Positions 1 through 6,565 of a stretch of DNA of 15,149 bases are shown here, piece by piece. The stretch's first letter is position 1; every line of letters starts with the position of its first letter. The notes beneath the pieces are model-generated. The model searched no databases, was not told the DNA's origin, and saw only the letters and a program-made list of their open reading frames with translations. Source of the stretch: DATHXC01 sp041662005 (lineage in GTDB: Bacteria; Pseudomonadota; Gammaproteobacteria; Burkholderiales; Methylophilaceae); NCBI GenBank assembly GCA_041662005.1, contig JBAZTJ010000057.1, positions 1 to 15,149 of the forward strand, read 5' to 3'. A program made the translations under genes and the position numbers.

Positions 1-1
1 A

Positions 2-265
2 GCTGCTTGTGTCATTAGTGGTGATGATGCACCAAGAGCAAAGCCATATCCAGACACGCTACTCATGGCCTGCGGGCAGGTGGGTGTGGAGCCTTCATCT
101 GCCCTTTATATTGGGGATGCTGAGCGTGATATTCAAGCGGGGATTGCAGCAGGTATGCCTACAGTCGTGGCCCTTTATGGCTATTTAGACGCTATGGACA
201 AGCCTGAAAGCTGGGGTGCGGATTATGAAATTCATCAAGCTAATGATCTATTGAGTATTATATAA
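2..265 (+). CDS. gph: HAD-family phosphatase, phosphoglycolate phosphatase-like (C-terminal part)
   Basis: The reading frame is open from base 2, so the gene begins left of the window; 87 residues and the TAA stop are present. Visible HAD motifs are the motif III lysine in RAKPYPD (near residue 14 of the fragment) and the motif IV acidic cluster GDAERD, followed by AGIAAGM. The nucleophile motif (DxDxT) and cap domain lie outside the window. Family members hydrolyse small phosphate esters in the cytosol; in proteobacteria this subtype is usually annotated phosphoglycolate phosphatase. The GYL...WGAD tail also resembles ubiG-linked HAD phosphatases such as MupP (N-acetylmuramate 6-phosphate phosphatase), so the substrate is uncertain. 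The gene converges on glnD, with 40 bases between the stop codons. Confidence 0.85.
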   Translation, partial: AACVISGDDAPRAKPYPDTLLMACGQVGVEPSSALYIGDAERDIQAGIAAGMPTVVALYGYLDAMDKPESWGADYEIHQANDLLSII

Positions 266-272
266 GGCATTA

Positions 273-309
273 ATAAATTCATTTAATATTATGATTTAAT
301 TGAATTTAT
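273..309. terminator. AT-rich inverted repeat between convergent gph and glnD (weak terminator candidate)
   Basis: A perfect 9-base inverted repeat, ATAAATTCA (273-281) and TGAATTTAT (301-309), sits exactly where gph and glnD converge and overlaps the glnD stop codon (306-308). The 19-base loop contains a direct repeat of ATTTAAT. The stem has only one G-C pair, so it is not a standard intrinsic terminator. Its position suits a weak two-way terminator, but base composition alone could explain it. Confidence 0.25.
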
Positions 310-2876
310 AATTTTTCATATAGCGCCTGCTCTAAGGCTTTTATATTTAGCTCATTCAGTTTACTTCCATCTTTAGACGAGATTAAAAAAGTATCTTCGG
401 CACGATTGCCTAGTGTGTTGATCTTCGCAGTTTGTAAATGAATGTTCTGTTCCAGGAATGTGTGCGCCAGTGTTGATAGTAAGCCGGGGCGGTCTCCCGC
501 AATCACTTCAAGCACATGATTATTGCTATTCATCTCCTCCTTGATGCTAATGCTGGCAGAAATGGGCATGTGTTTCACCTGTCGACTAATACGGCCAAGT
601 AGTGGTTTCTCTGGAGCGTCCTTGGAAAGCAGTTTTTGCGTCAGTTCATATTCAATAAAACTTAGCAAATCACGGTAGCGAACGGACTTATCACTCTGAT
701 CGGAAACAAGAAAACTGTCCAGCGCATAGCCATGTTGTGTAGTGTGCACCTTGGCCTCCAGAATGGTGTAGCCAATGCGCTCGAAGAAGCTGCATATCCT
801 TGAGAATAGGTCATCCCTATCCCGGGTGTAAATCAACGCTTGTATGCCGTCTCCGCCAGGACTAAGGCGAGCGCGCACAATGGGCTCACTGCTATGGATG
901 TGTGTGAGCAATAGTCGGCTATGCCAGGCGATTTCCTGACCGTGATGGCGCAGGAAGTAAAGCCTTCCCAGCCGCTCCCATAATGGCTTGTAGGCGTGCT
1001 CAACAACCCCATAATGACTCAATATTTTCCTTGCCTGGTTCTGGCGATCCAGCAGCTCGTGCTCAGTATCTTTGCTGCTTCCTTTTAGCTGTCGTTGCGC
1101 TGCCAGAAACAAGTTTTCCAGTAGTTTTGCTTTCCATGCATTCCATACTTTTGGACTGGTGCCGCGGATATCAGCTACTGTGAGCAGGTAAAGTGCGGTA
1201 AGGCGACGTTCATTGCTCATCAATTGGGCAAAGTACTCAATAACTGATGGATCCGATAAATCGGATTTCTGAGCAGTGCTGGACATCACCAGATGCGACT
1301 CTACGAGCCAAGCTACTAACTCGCACTCATCCTTAGGTAGGCCATGTAATTTACAGAAGCGACGTGCATCTGCCCCGCCCAGGGCTGAGTGGTCGCCACC
1401 GCGACCTTTAGCGATGTCATGGAACAATGCGGCAAGATAGAGCAGTTCGGGTTTGTCAAAAACCGAAAATAGCTGACTGCACAAGGGAAACTCATGCGCA
1501 TGCTGCGGTAATGCAAAGCGGCGTAAATTACGCAATACATTGAGGATATGTTCATCTACGGTATAAACGTGGAACAAGTCATGTTGCATTTGTCCGGTAA
1601 TGCGACCAAACGCAGGAATATAGCTGCCAAGGATACCGTAGCGGTTAAGCCGGGTAACTCCGCTGGGCTGCCGCAGAATCTCCATGAATAGCCGCTTGTT
1701 CTCAGGGTTGTTGCGAAATTCGCTATTCACCAGTTTCTTTACCCGATGCAAAGTGCGTAGCAAATTAGCGCTCATGCCCGTCAGCTCTGGATGCTGCGCC
1801 AGCACCAGGAAACTTTCGAGGATAGTGGAGGGGGTGCGCTGTAGCAGGGTGGACGACCTAGCTTCTAACAGGCCATTGCGTGCTTCGAAGTGTTCATTAA
1901 TGGGCGTTGTTTCATGCGTTTGCGGATGTAGACGCTGTTCAAGCAGCAACAGCAGGATTTCGTTCATCAGGCTGACAAACTTGGCATCACTGTAGTAGCT
2001 GTGCATCAGCTGTTCACTGGCTCGCCTTTTGGCATTGGTAGTGAAGCCCAGTTGTTTGGCTAGGTCATTCTGGAAATCAAAAATGAGTCGGTCTTCGCGT
2101 CTTTTGGCTAAGTAATGCAACCGTGTGCGCAGCATTTGCAGATGCAGTTCGTGACGGCGGATTTGCCGCATTTCCGTTCGGGTAATGATCTCGTGCTTGA
2201 CCAAGGCACTCCAGTTGTCGCCAAGACCCAGGCTGCGAGTTATCCACAGTATGTTCTGCAGGTCTCGCAATCCACCAGGACTTTCCTTAATATTCGGTTC
2301 CAGGTTGTAGGCCGTATCGTTGAAGCGTTTATGCCGCTGCTCCTGTTCGTGCATTTTTTCTTTAAAAAATGCCTCTGCATCCATGGTCTGGTCGATAGCC
2401 GATTTGAATGCCTTGTAAAGCGCCGGATTGCCTATCAGATGGCGTGCTTCCAGCAGGTTGGTCTGAATCGTGACATCTCTTTTGGCCTCATCAACACACT
2501 CATCGAGGTTGCGGACGCTATGACCGACGGCAAGCCCGATATCCCAGAACACACCGACAATAGACTCTATGCGCTGATTTAGCACCTCATTGGCGTGATC
2601 AGGTAGCAGGATAAATAAATCGACATCGGAGTAGGGGAAAAGCTCACTACGCCCATAGCCGCCTACAGCAATCAGGCATACTTCCGTGGTGAGGTCTGAG
2701 TGTTGCCATATATCGCGCAGTAAATTATCAACCAAACGGGCATGCTGACGTACCAGGTAGGCAACGTCACCAGTCTGCTCGAATCCTGCGCGCAAGGCAG
2801 CTTGATCCTCTTTGAGGCTGCTGCGCCAAGTCTGGGCGAGACTCTCAGGTTCGCTAAAAGGCTTGGTTGCGGACAT
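306..2876 (-). CDS. glnD: Bifunctional PII uridylyltransferase / uridylyl-removing enzyme GlnD
   Basis: GlnD senses glutamine and adds UMP to, or removes it from, the PII signalling proteins (GlnB/GlnK), setting glutamine synthetase activity and nitrogen-regulated transcription. The 856 residues match the family size (about 850-900). Domain order is complete. The nucleotidyltransferase motif GGYGRSELFPYSDVD lies at residues 72-86, with metal-binding D84 and D86. The HD phosphohydrolase domain has HD at 432-433 and LFHDIAKG at 484-491. Two C-terminal ACT domains occupy about 678-760 and 788-856, the second with the glutamine-site-like GDRPGLL at 794-800. The ATG lies 2 bases after the map stop with no strong Shine-Dalgarno, so translation is probably coupled to map. 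glnD next to map is a common proteobacterial arrangement. Confidence 0.97.
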   Translation of the reverse strand: MSATKPFSEPESLAQTWRSSLKEDQAALRAGFEQTGDVAYLVRQHARLVDNLLRDIWQHSDLTTEVCLIAVGGYGRSELFPYSDVDLFILLPDHANEVLNQRIESIVGVFWDIGLAVGHSVRNLDECVDEAKRDVTIQTNLLEARHLIGNPALYKAFKSAIDQTMDAEAFFKEKMHEQEQRHKRFNDTAYNLEPNIKESPGGLRDLQNILWITRSLGLGDNWSALVKHEIITRTEMRQIRRHELHLQMLRTRLHYLAKRREDRLIFDFQNDLAKQLGFTTNAKRRASEQLMHSYYSDAKFVSLMNEILLLLLEQRLHPQTHETTPINEHFEARNGLLEARSSTLLQRTPSTILESFLVLAQHPELTGMSANLLRTLHRVKKLVNSEFRNNPENKRLFMEILRQPSGVTRLNRYGILGSYIPAFGRITGQMQHDLFHVYTVDEHILNVLRNLRRFALPQHAHEFPLCSQLFSVFDKPELLYLAALFHDIAKGRGGDHSALGGADARRFCKLHGLPKDECELVAWLVESHLVMSSTAQKSDLSDPSVIEYFAQLMSNERRLTALYLLTVADIRGTSPKVWNAWKAKLLENLFLAAQRQLKGSSKDTEHELLDRQNQARKILSHYGVVEHAYKPLWERLGRLYFLRHHGQEIAWHSRLLLTHIHSSEPIVRARLSPGGDGIQALIYTRDRDDLFSRICSFFERIGYTILEAKVHTTQHGYALDSFLVSDQSDKSVRYRDLLSFIEYELTQKLLSKDAPEKPLLGRISRQVKHMPISASISIKEEMNSNNHVLEVIAGDRPGLLSTLAHTFLEQNIHLQTAKINTLGNRAEDTFLISSKDGSKLNELNIKALEQALYEKL

Positions 2877-2878
2877 GC

Positions 2879-3676
2879 TTAAATAAGGCTCGGTATGGCA
2901 GGCGTTCCAGCAGATACTGTTAGCACTTCATACCCCGTCTCGGTAACCAATACGGTGTGCTCCCATTGTGCTGACAGGCTGTGATCCTTGGTGACGATGG
3001 TCCAACCATCTCCAAGTTGTTTGATATCGCGCTTGCCAGCATTAATCATGGGCTCTATGGTAAATATCATGCCTGCTTGCAACTTCATTCCCGTGCCGGG
3101 TTTTCCGTAATGAAGCACTTGTGGATCTTCATGGAATTTTTTACCGATACCATGACCACAAAATTCGCGTACTACGCTAAAGCCATTTTTCTCAGCATGC
3201 ACTTGAATAGCATGGCCGATGTCGCCCAAGCTTGCACCTGGTTTGACCTTGGATATGCCTATCCACATGCAGTCATAGGTGATTTCGCAAAGGCGCTTAG
3301 CCTGAATTGACGGTTCGCCTACATAAAACATGCGGCTGGTATCGCCGTGATAGCCATCTTTGATCACCGTAATATCAAGATTAACAATGTCGCCATTTTT
3401 CAGTACTTTTTCACTTGGTACGCCGTGACATATCTGATGATTCACCGAGGTGCAGATCGACTTTGGATACGGCGTGTGGCCATGCGGGGCGTAATTGAGT
3501 GGTGCTGGTATGGTTTTCTGTACATTGACCATATAATCGTGGCATAACTTGTCAAGCTCACCTGTGGTGATGCCGGGTTGTACATGTGGCGTGATAAAAT
3601 CCAGCACCTCAGAGCCAAGCTTGCCTGCTATACGCATTTTCTGAATATCGACTTCATTTTTGATGGTAACTGCCAT
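2879..3676 (-). CDS. map: Methionine aminopeptidase, type I
   Basis: This cytosolic metalloprotease removes the initiator methionine from nascent proteins whose second residue is small. At 265 residues it is the standard type Ia length. All five metal ligands are recognisable: D101 (NLDITV), D112 (HGDTSRMF), H175 (GHGIG), E208 (TIEPM) and E239 (WEHTV). H84 in CHGVP is the conserved substrate-site histidine. The loop before YPKSICTSVN is a few residues longer than in E. coli, as I recall for betaproteobacterial versions. It is the first gene of the map-glnD unit and is divergent from rpsB. A possible Shine-Dalgarno (AAAGG, on the minus strand) lies somewhat far upstream of the ATG. Confidence 0.97.
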   Translation of the reverse strand: MAVTIKNEVDIQKMRIAGKLGSEVLDFITPHVQPGITTGELDKLCHDYMVNVQKTIPAPLNYAPHGHTPYPKSICTSVNHQICHGVPSEKVLKNGDIVNLDITVIKDGYHGDTSRMFYVGEPSIQAKRLCEITYDCMWIGISKVKPGASLGDIGHAIQVHAEKNGFSVVREFCGHGIGKKFHEDPQVLHYGKPGTGMKLQAGMIFTIEPMINAGKRDIKQLGDGWTIVTKDHSLSAQWEHTVLVTETGYEVLTVSAGTPAIPSLI

Positions 3677-3711
3677 AATCTCGATTTAAAGCCTTTTGGC
3701 TTACGTTTTCC

Positions 3712-3741
3712 TTGAGTTCGAATAGGTGCTTATGTTAGCAT
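3712..3741 (+). promoter_or_regulatory. Candidate sigma-70 promoter for rpsB-tsf
   Basis: TTGAGT (3712-3717, 4 of 6 matches to the -35 consensus) is followed after 18 bases by TAGCAT (3736-3741, 4 of 6 to the -10 consensus). The -10 is preceded by TGT, giving an extended -10. Transcription would start near 3748 and leave a leader of about 160 bases before rpsB. Read by eye only; other weaker pairs exist in the AT-rich stretch 3793-3822. Confidence 0.4.
3732..3740 (-). promoter_or_regulatory. Candidate extended -10 promoter element for map-glnD
   Basis: On the minus strand the bases read TGC-TAACAT, an extended -10 element with 4 of 6 matches to TATAAT. It sits almost exactly on top of the plus-strand -10 candidate, because the surrounding 12 bases are nearly palindromic. 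I see no good -35 at 16-18 bases. The predicted map leader would be about 50 bases. Confidence 0.3.
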
Positions 3742-3770
3742 ATTGCACCCGTTTCTTGAGAGGCGGGGAT

Positions 3771-3785
3771 TGCACATCTTGTGCA
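3771..3785. repeat. Perfect 6-bp inverted repeat in the map/rpsB spacer
   Basis: TGCACA and TGTGCA flank a 3-base centre (TCT). If transcription starts near 3748 this lies in the rpsB leader and could form a small hairpin with a very tight loop. In DNA it has the form of a dimeric-repressor half-site pair. I cannot assign a binding protein. Confidence 0.35.
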
Positions 3786-3825
3786 TTCAGGCTTTGAAAC
3801 TTAATTTTAGGTTTTGAAAATTGGA

Positions 3826-3900
3826 GCATGTGCCCCGTAAAGGGTGTCCGATTTTATCCGGATGTTTTTGGGCGCATGTGAGCTATAACCCTTACTGGAG
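3826..3900 (+). ncRNA. Structured rpsB 5' leader, possible S2 autoregulatory element with pseudoknot
   Basis: Stem 1 pairs CATGTGCCC (3827-3835) with GGGCGCATG (3870-3878): nine pairs including one G-U, extendable by a further G-U pair (3826 with 3879). Its loop holds a small hairpin, TCCG (3847-3850) with CGGA (3859-3862). AAGGGT (3840-3845), also in the loop, is complementary to ACCCTT (3888-3893) downstream of stem 1, which would make an H-type pseudoknot ending 3 bases before the GGAG ribosome binding site (3897-3900). In E. coli, ribosomal protein S2 represses rpsB-tsf through the rpsB leader, and the t44/tff RNA maps to the same spacer. That this structure does the same job is inference. 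Confidence 0.45.
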
Positions 3901-3906
3901 ACTATT

Positions 3907-4656
3907 ATGTCCGTAACTATGCGTCAAATGCTGGAAGCTGGAGTTCACTTCGGCCATCAAACCCGTTACTGGAACCCAAAAATGGCACCGTACATTTTCG
4001 GTGACCGCAACAAGATTCATATCGTCAATCTTGAGAAGACCCTGCCGATGTTTGAGGATGCGCTGAAGTATGTGCGTCAACTTGCATCTAACAAAGGTCG
4101 TATCATGTTTGTCGGTACCAAGCGTCAAGCACGCGATATCGTCAAAGAAGAAGCGCAGCGCTCGAATTGCGCCTATGTTAACCATCGCTGGTTAGGTGGC
4201 ATGCTGACCAACTTCAAGACTGTTAAACAGTCTATCAAGCGCCTGAATGACTACGAAGCTATGTTGCTGGATGGAAGTTTGGAAAAGTTCGGTAAAAAAG
4301 AAGCGTTGGGTTACAAGCGCGAAGTTGAAAAGCTTGAGCGCTCTATCGGTGGTATCAAGGAAATGGGCGGCTTGCCAGACGCTATTTTCATTATAGACGT
4401 GGGTCATGAAAGTGGTGCTGTGACTGAGGCTGCAAAACTGGGTATCCCGGTGATTGGTGTTGTTGATACCAATAATGCACCGGACGGTATTGCTTACATC
4501 ATTCCTGGTAATGATGACTCAAGCCGTGCCATCCGTCTTTATGCTCGTGGTATTGCTGATGCCGTGTTGGAAGGCCGTAGCCAAACCATCACTGAAATCG
4601 TGAAGTCCGCTACTGAAGAAGAGTTTGTTGAGGTCTCAGAGGCCGCGGCAGAGTAA
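3907..4656 (+). CDS. rpsB: 30S ribosomal protein S2
   Basis: S2 is a late-assembling protein of the small subunit, located between head and body and needed for S1 docking. The 249 residues carry the family signatures MRQMLEAGVHFGHQTRYWNP near the N terminus, GGMLTNFKT in the middle, and LPDAIFIIDVGHE followed by GIPVIGVVDTN and PGNDDSSRAI in the C-terminal half. The acidic tail is a little longer than in E. coli (241 residues). The start is fixed by GGAG at 3897-3900, six bases before the ATG. It is the first gene of the plus-strand block and is paired with tsf, as in most bacteria. Expression is probably set by the structured leader and by the terminator just downstream. Confidence 0.98.
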   Translation: MSVTMRQMLEAGVHFGHQTRYWNPKMAPYIFGDRNKIHIVNLEKTLPMFEDALKYVRQLASNKGRIMFVGTKRQARDIVKEEAQRSNCAYVNHRWLGGMLTNFKTVKQSIKRLNDYEAMLLDGSLEKFGKKEALGYKREVEKLERSIGGIKEMGGLPDAIFIIDVGHESGAVTEAAKLGIPVIGVVDTNNAPDGIAYIIPGNDDSSRAIRLYARGIADAVLEGRSQTITEIVKSATEEEFVEVSEAAAE

Positions 4657-4663
4657 ACCCTGG

Positions 4664-4689
4664 AAAAAGGGGCGTGAGCCCCTTTTTTT
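4664..4689 (+). terminator. Rho-independent terminator / attenuator between rpsB and tsf
   Basis: AAAAAGGGGC (4664-4673) pairs perfectly with GCCCCTTTTT (4678-4687) around a GTGA tetraloop, with the T run continuing to 4689. It starts 8 bases after the rpsB stop. Because tsf follows without a convincing promoter, partial read-through is likely, which would set S2 above EF-Ts. A stem-loop in the rpsB-tsf spacer is also described in E. coli. Confidence 0.85.
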
Positions 4690-4710
4690 ATGGCTGTTGA
4701 TTCGAGTGCA

Positions 4711-4724
4711 CAGGCTAACGCCTG
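4711..4724 (+). other. Small hairpin in the rpsB-tsf spacer
   Basis: CAGGC (4711-4715) and GCCTG (4720-4724) pair perfectly around TAAC. It lies after the terminator and about 20 bases before the tsf ribosome binding site. It may protect or pause the tsf message, but a 5-bp stem can arise by chance. Confidence 0.25.
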
Positions 4725-4757
4725 AAGATATTAAGTAAAACATTAAGGAGTGAAGTA

Positions 4758-5633
4758 ATGGCTGAGATAACCGCAGGCATGGTGAAAGAACTGCGTGAGC
4801 GCACTGATGCGCCCATGATGGATTGTAAGAAGGCATTAACTGAAGCTGAAGGCGACATGCCGCGTGCTGAGGAAATTCTGCGCGTGCGTTTTGGCAACAA
4901 GGCAAGCAAGGCTGCCGGCCGTGTGGCTGCAGAAGGTACCGTAGGCATTAGCATTGCTGCTGATGGAAAATCAGGTGCTATGGTTGAAGTGAACTCAGAG
5001 ACCGACTTTTGTGCCAAGAATGATGATTTCCTGAAATTTGTAAATGATGTAGCTGCTGCTGTTGCTGCTAATAACCCGTCCGATCTGGAGGCTGTAGCTG
5101 CCCTGAAGCTAGGTGACTCTACAGTTGAAGGTTTGCGTGCCCAGTTGGTAGGCAAGATCGGTGAGAACATCACACCACGTCGTTTTGTAAGCTTGAACGC
5201 ACAAGGCAAGCTTGCCAGCTATGTCCATGGCAGCAAGATTGGTGTGCTGGTTGATGTTGTTGGTGGGGACGATGCGCTGGGCAAAGACATTGCCATGCAT
5301 ATCGCTGCAGCCAAGCCTAAGTCATTGGATGCTAGCGGTGTAGCACCTGAGCTGATAGAAGCTGAGCGCCGTGTTGCCATTGAAAAGGCAAAAGAAGCTG
5401 GCAAGCCAGAAGCGATGCTTGAGAAAATCGCTGACGGTACTGTGCAAAAATACCTGAAAGAAGTCACTTTATTGAGCCAGCCTTTTGTTAAGGATGACAA
5501 GCAAACGATTGAGCAGTTGCTTAAATCCAAGAACGCTTCAGTAGCTTCATTCACCATGTATGTCGTAGGTGAGGGCATTGAAAAGGTCGTAACAGACTTT
5601 GCTGCTGAAGTGGCTGCTGCTGCCAAGCTGTAA
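4758..5633 (+). CDS. tsf: Translation elongation factor Ts
   Basis: EF-Ts is the cytosolic guanine-nucleotide exchange factor that recycles EF-Tu from its GDP form. The 291 residues begin with the UBA-like N-terminal domain (ITAGMVKELRERTDAPMMDC, about residues 4-23). The EF-Tu-contacting TDF motif follows at TDFCAKNDDF (82-91), with a cysteine where valine is usual. The core and dimerisation subdomains continue to the C terminus. AAGGAG at 4745-4750, seven bases before the ATG, fixes the start. The gene is transcribed through or past the terminator at 4664-4689 from the rpsB side. Alanine-rich stretches (such as AAAVAANN) are normal for the family. Confidence 0.98.
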   Translation: MAEITAGMVKELRERTDAPMMDCKKALTEAEGDMPRAEEILRVRFGNKASKAAGRVAAEGTVGISIAADGKSGAMVEVNSETDFCAKNDDFLKFVNDVAAAVAANNPSDLEAVAALKLGDSTVEGLRAQLVGKIGENITPRRFVSLNAQGKLASYVHGSKIGVLVDVVGGDDALGKDIAMHIAAAKPKSLDASGVAPELIEAERRVAIEKAKEAGKPEAMLEKIADGTVQKYLKEVTLLSQPFVKDDKQTIEQLLKSKNASVASFTMYVVGEGIEKVVTDFAAEVAAAAKL

Positions 5634-5679
5634 GATTTAGTTGTAAAGTATTTCAGGCATAAAATAGGCGCAGTACACT

Positions 5680-5707
5680 CTGCAAATTTTGAATCTTGAA
5701 ATAAGAT
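5680..5707 (+). promoter_or_regulatory. Weak candidate promoter upstream of pyrH
   Basis: CTGCAA (5680-5685) and TAAGAT (5702-5707, 4 of 6 to -10) are separated by 16 bases. Transcription from it would start about 5714, immediately before the 13-bp hairpin. A separate TAAAAT at 5660-5665 (5 of 6) lacks a properly spaced -35. A promoter here would be expected if the hairpin ends the tsf transcript; the match itself is weak. Confidence 0.25.
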
Positions 5708-5716
5708 AGTCCACTA

Positions 5717-5756
5717 CAAAACGATGATGTCCAGTTATCATGGCATCATCGTTTTG
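5717..5756 (+). terminator. Perfect 13-bp inverted repeat between tsf and pyrH (terminator or leader hairpin)
   Basis: CAAAACGATGATG (5717-5729) is the exact reverse complement of CATCATCGTTTTG (5744-5756). CCA/TGG inside the loop (5731-5733 with 5741-5743) can extend the stem past one bulged base. The A-run/T-run flanks suit a two-way intrinsic terminator, but only four T bases follow the CG-containing core, so termination strength is uncertain. It ends 11 bases before the pyrH ribosome binding site. Confidence 0.6.
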
Positions 5757-5767
5757 CACAATTGAAT

Positions 5768-5772
5768 AGGAG
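5768..5772 (+). promoter_or_regulatory. Ribosome binding site that decides the pyrH start
   Basis: AGGAG four bases before ATG at 5777. It lies inside the longer reading frame that could begin at TTG 5762, so that upstream start is unlikely. Confidence 0.8.
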
Positions 5773-5776
5773 CCAC

Positions 5777-6505
5777 ATGACTGCGCCATCTAAAACCCCG
5801 GCATATAAACGTATCTTGCTTAAACTATCTGGTGAAGCCCTGATGGGTGACGATAGTTACGGTATTAACCGCATTACGATCAATCGAATTGTAGGCGAAG
5901 TTAAAGAAATAGTTGATCTAGGTGTGCAGGTGGCGGTAGTCATAGGTGGCGGTAATATCTTTCGCGGCGTAGCGCCAGCCGCTGAGGGAATGGACAGGGC
6001 AACTGCCGATTACATGGGTATGCTGGCAACTGTCATGAATGCCCTGGCGTTACAGGATGCAATGCGTCACGTTGGCTTGGTAAGCCGAGTGCAGTCTGCC
6101 TTGAATATCGAACAGGTAGCCGAGCCTTATATCCGTGGTAAGGCGATTCGATATTTGGAAGAAGGTCGCGTCGTGATTTTTGGTGCTGGTACCGGCAATC
6201 CGTTTTTCACCACCGATACTGCAGCTGCTTTACGCGGTATGGAGATGAATGCTGAGATCGTGCTCAAGGCCACCAAGGTGGATGGCGTTTACACCGATGA
6301 CCCCAAGACCAACCCTGACGCGATGCGCTATAAATCCATCTCGTTTGACGAAGCCATTGTCAAAAACCTCAAAGTCATGGATGCTACTGCACTTACTTTG
6401 TGTCGTGACCAAAGCCTGCCTATCAATGTATTCAGTATTTTTAAGCAAGGCGCGCTTAAGCGCGTTGTGATGGGCGAAGATGAAGGTACTCGCGTTCATC
6501 CCTAG
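5777..6505 (+). CDS. pyrH: UMP kinase
   Basis: UMP kinase phosphorylates UMP to UDP with ATP, the committed step to UTP and CTP, as a cytosolic hexamer. The 242 residues belong to the amino-acid-kinase family: KRILLKLSGEAL (11-22) forms the phosphate-binding start. GGGNIFRG (57-64) is the UMP/ATP glycine loop, DYMGMLATVMNALALQDA (78-95) is the conserved UMP-site helix, GTGNPFFTTDTAA (138-150) follows, and KATKVDGVYTDDP (164-176) is the nucleotide-binding segment. ATG 5777 was chosen over TTG 5762 because it has AGGAG just upstream and gives the usual family length (E. coli 241). It stands between tsf and frr, its conserved place. Confidence 0.97.
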   Translation: MTAPSKTPAYKRILLKLSGEALMGDDSYGINRITINRIVGEVKEIVDLGVQVAVVIGGGNIFRGVAPAAEGMDRATADYMGMLATVMNALALQDAMRHVGLVSRVQSALNIEQVAEPYIRGKAIRYLEEGRVVIFGAGTGNPFFTTDTAAALRGMEMNAEIVLKATKVDGVYTDDPKTNPDAMRYKSISFDEAIVKNLKVMDATALTLCRDQSLPINVFSIFKQGALKRVVMGEDEGTRVHP

Positions 6506-6555
6506 AGCTCATCTACTAATAAGATTGGTAATGAGGTTGGATGCTTGGATATATT

Positions 6556-6561
6556 AGGAGG
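6556..6561 (+). promoter_or_regulatory. Consensus ribosome binding site that decides the frr start
   Basis: A full AGGAGG four bases before ATG 6566. It overlaps the in-frame upstream codons from TTG 6545, ruling that start out in practice. Confidence 0.85.
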
Positions 6562-6565
6562 AAAT

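Noticed and set aside
2115..2582. 155-codon open frame on the plus strand opposite glnD
   Set aside because: It is antisense to a fully conserved GlnD, has no recognisable domain or good ribosome binding site, and its composition is that of a complementary-frame shadow.
4715..5209. 164-codon minus-strand open frame across the start of tsf
   Set aside because: Serine/alanine-rich shadow of the alanine-rich tsf coding strand; no supporting start signal or family motif.
5762..5776. Upstream TTG start for pyrH adding five residues
   Set aside because: The added codons contain the AGGAG ribosome binding site for ATG 5777, and the shorter form has the usual family length.
6545..6565. Upstream TTG start for frr adding seven residues
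   Set aside because: The extension is the AGGAGG Shine-Dalgarno itself; the ATG at 6566 gives the standard 185 residues.
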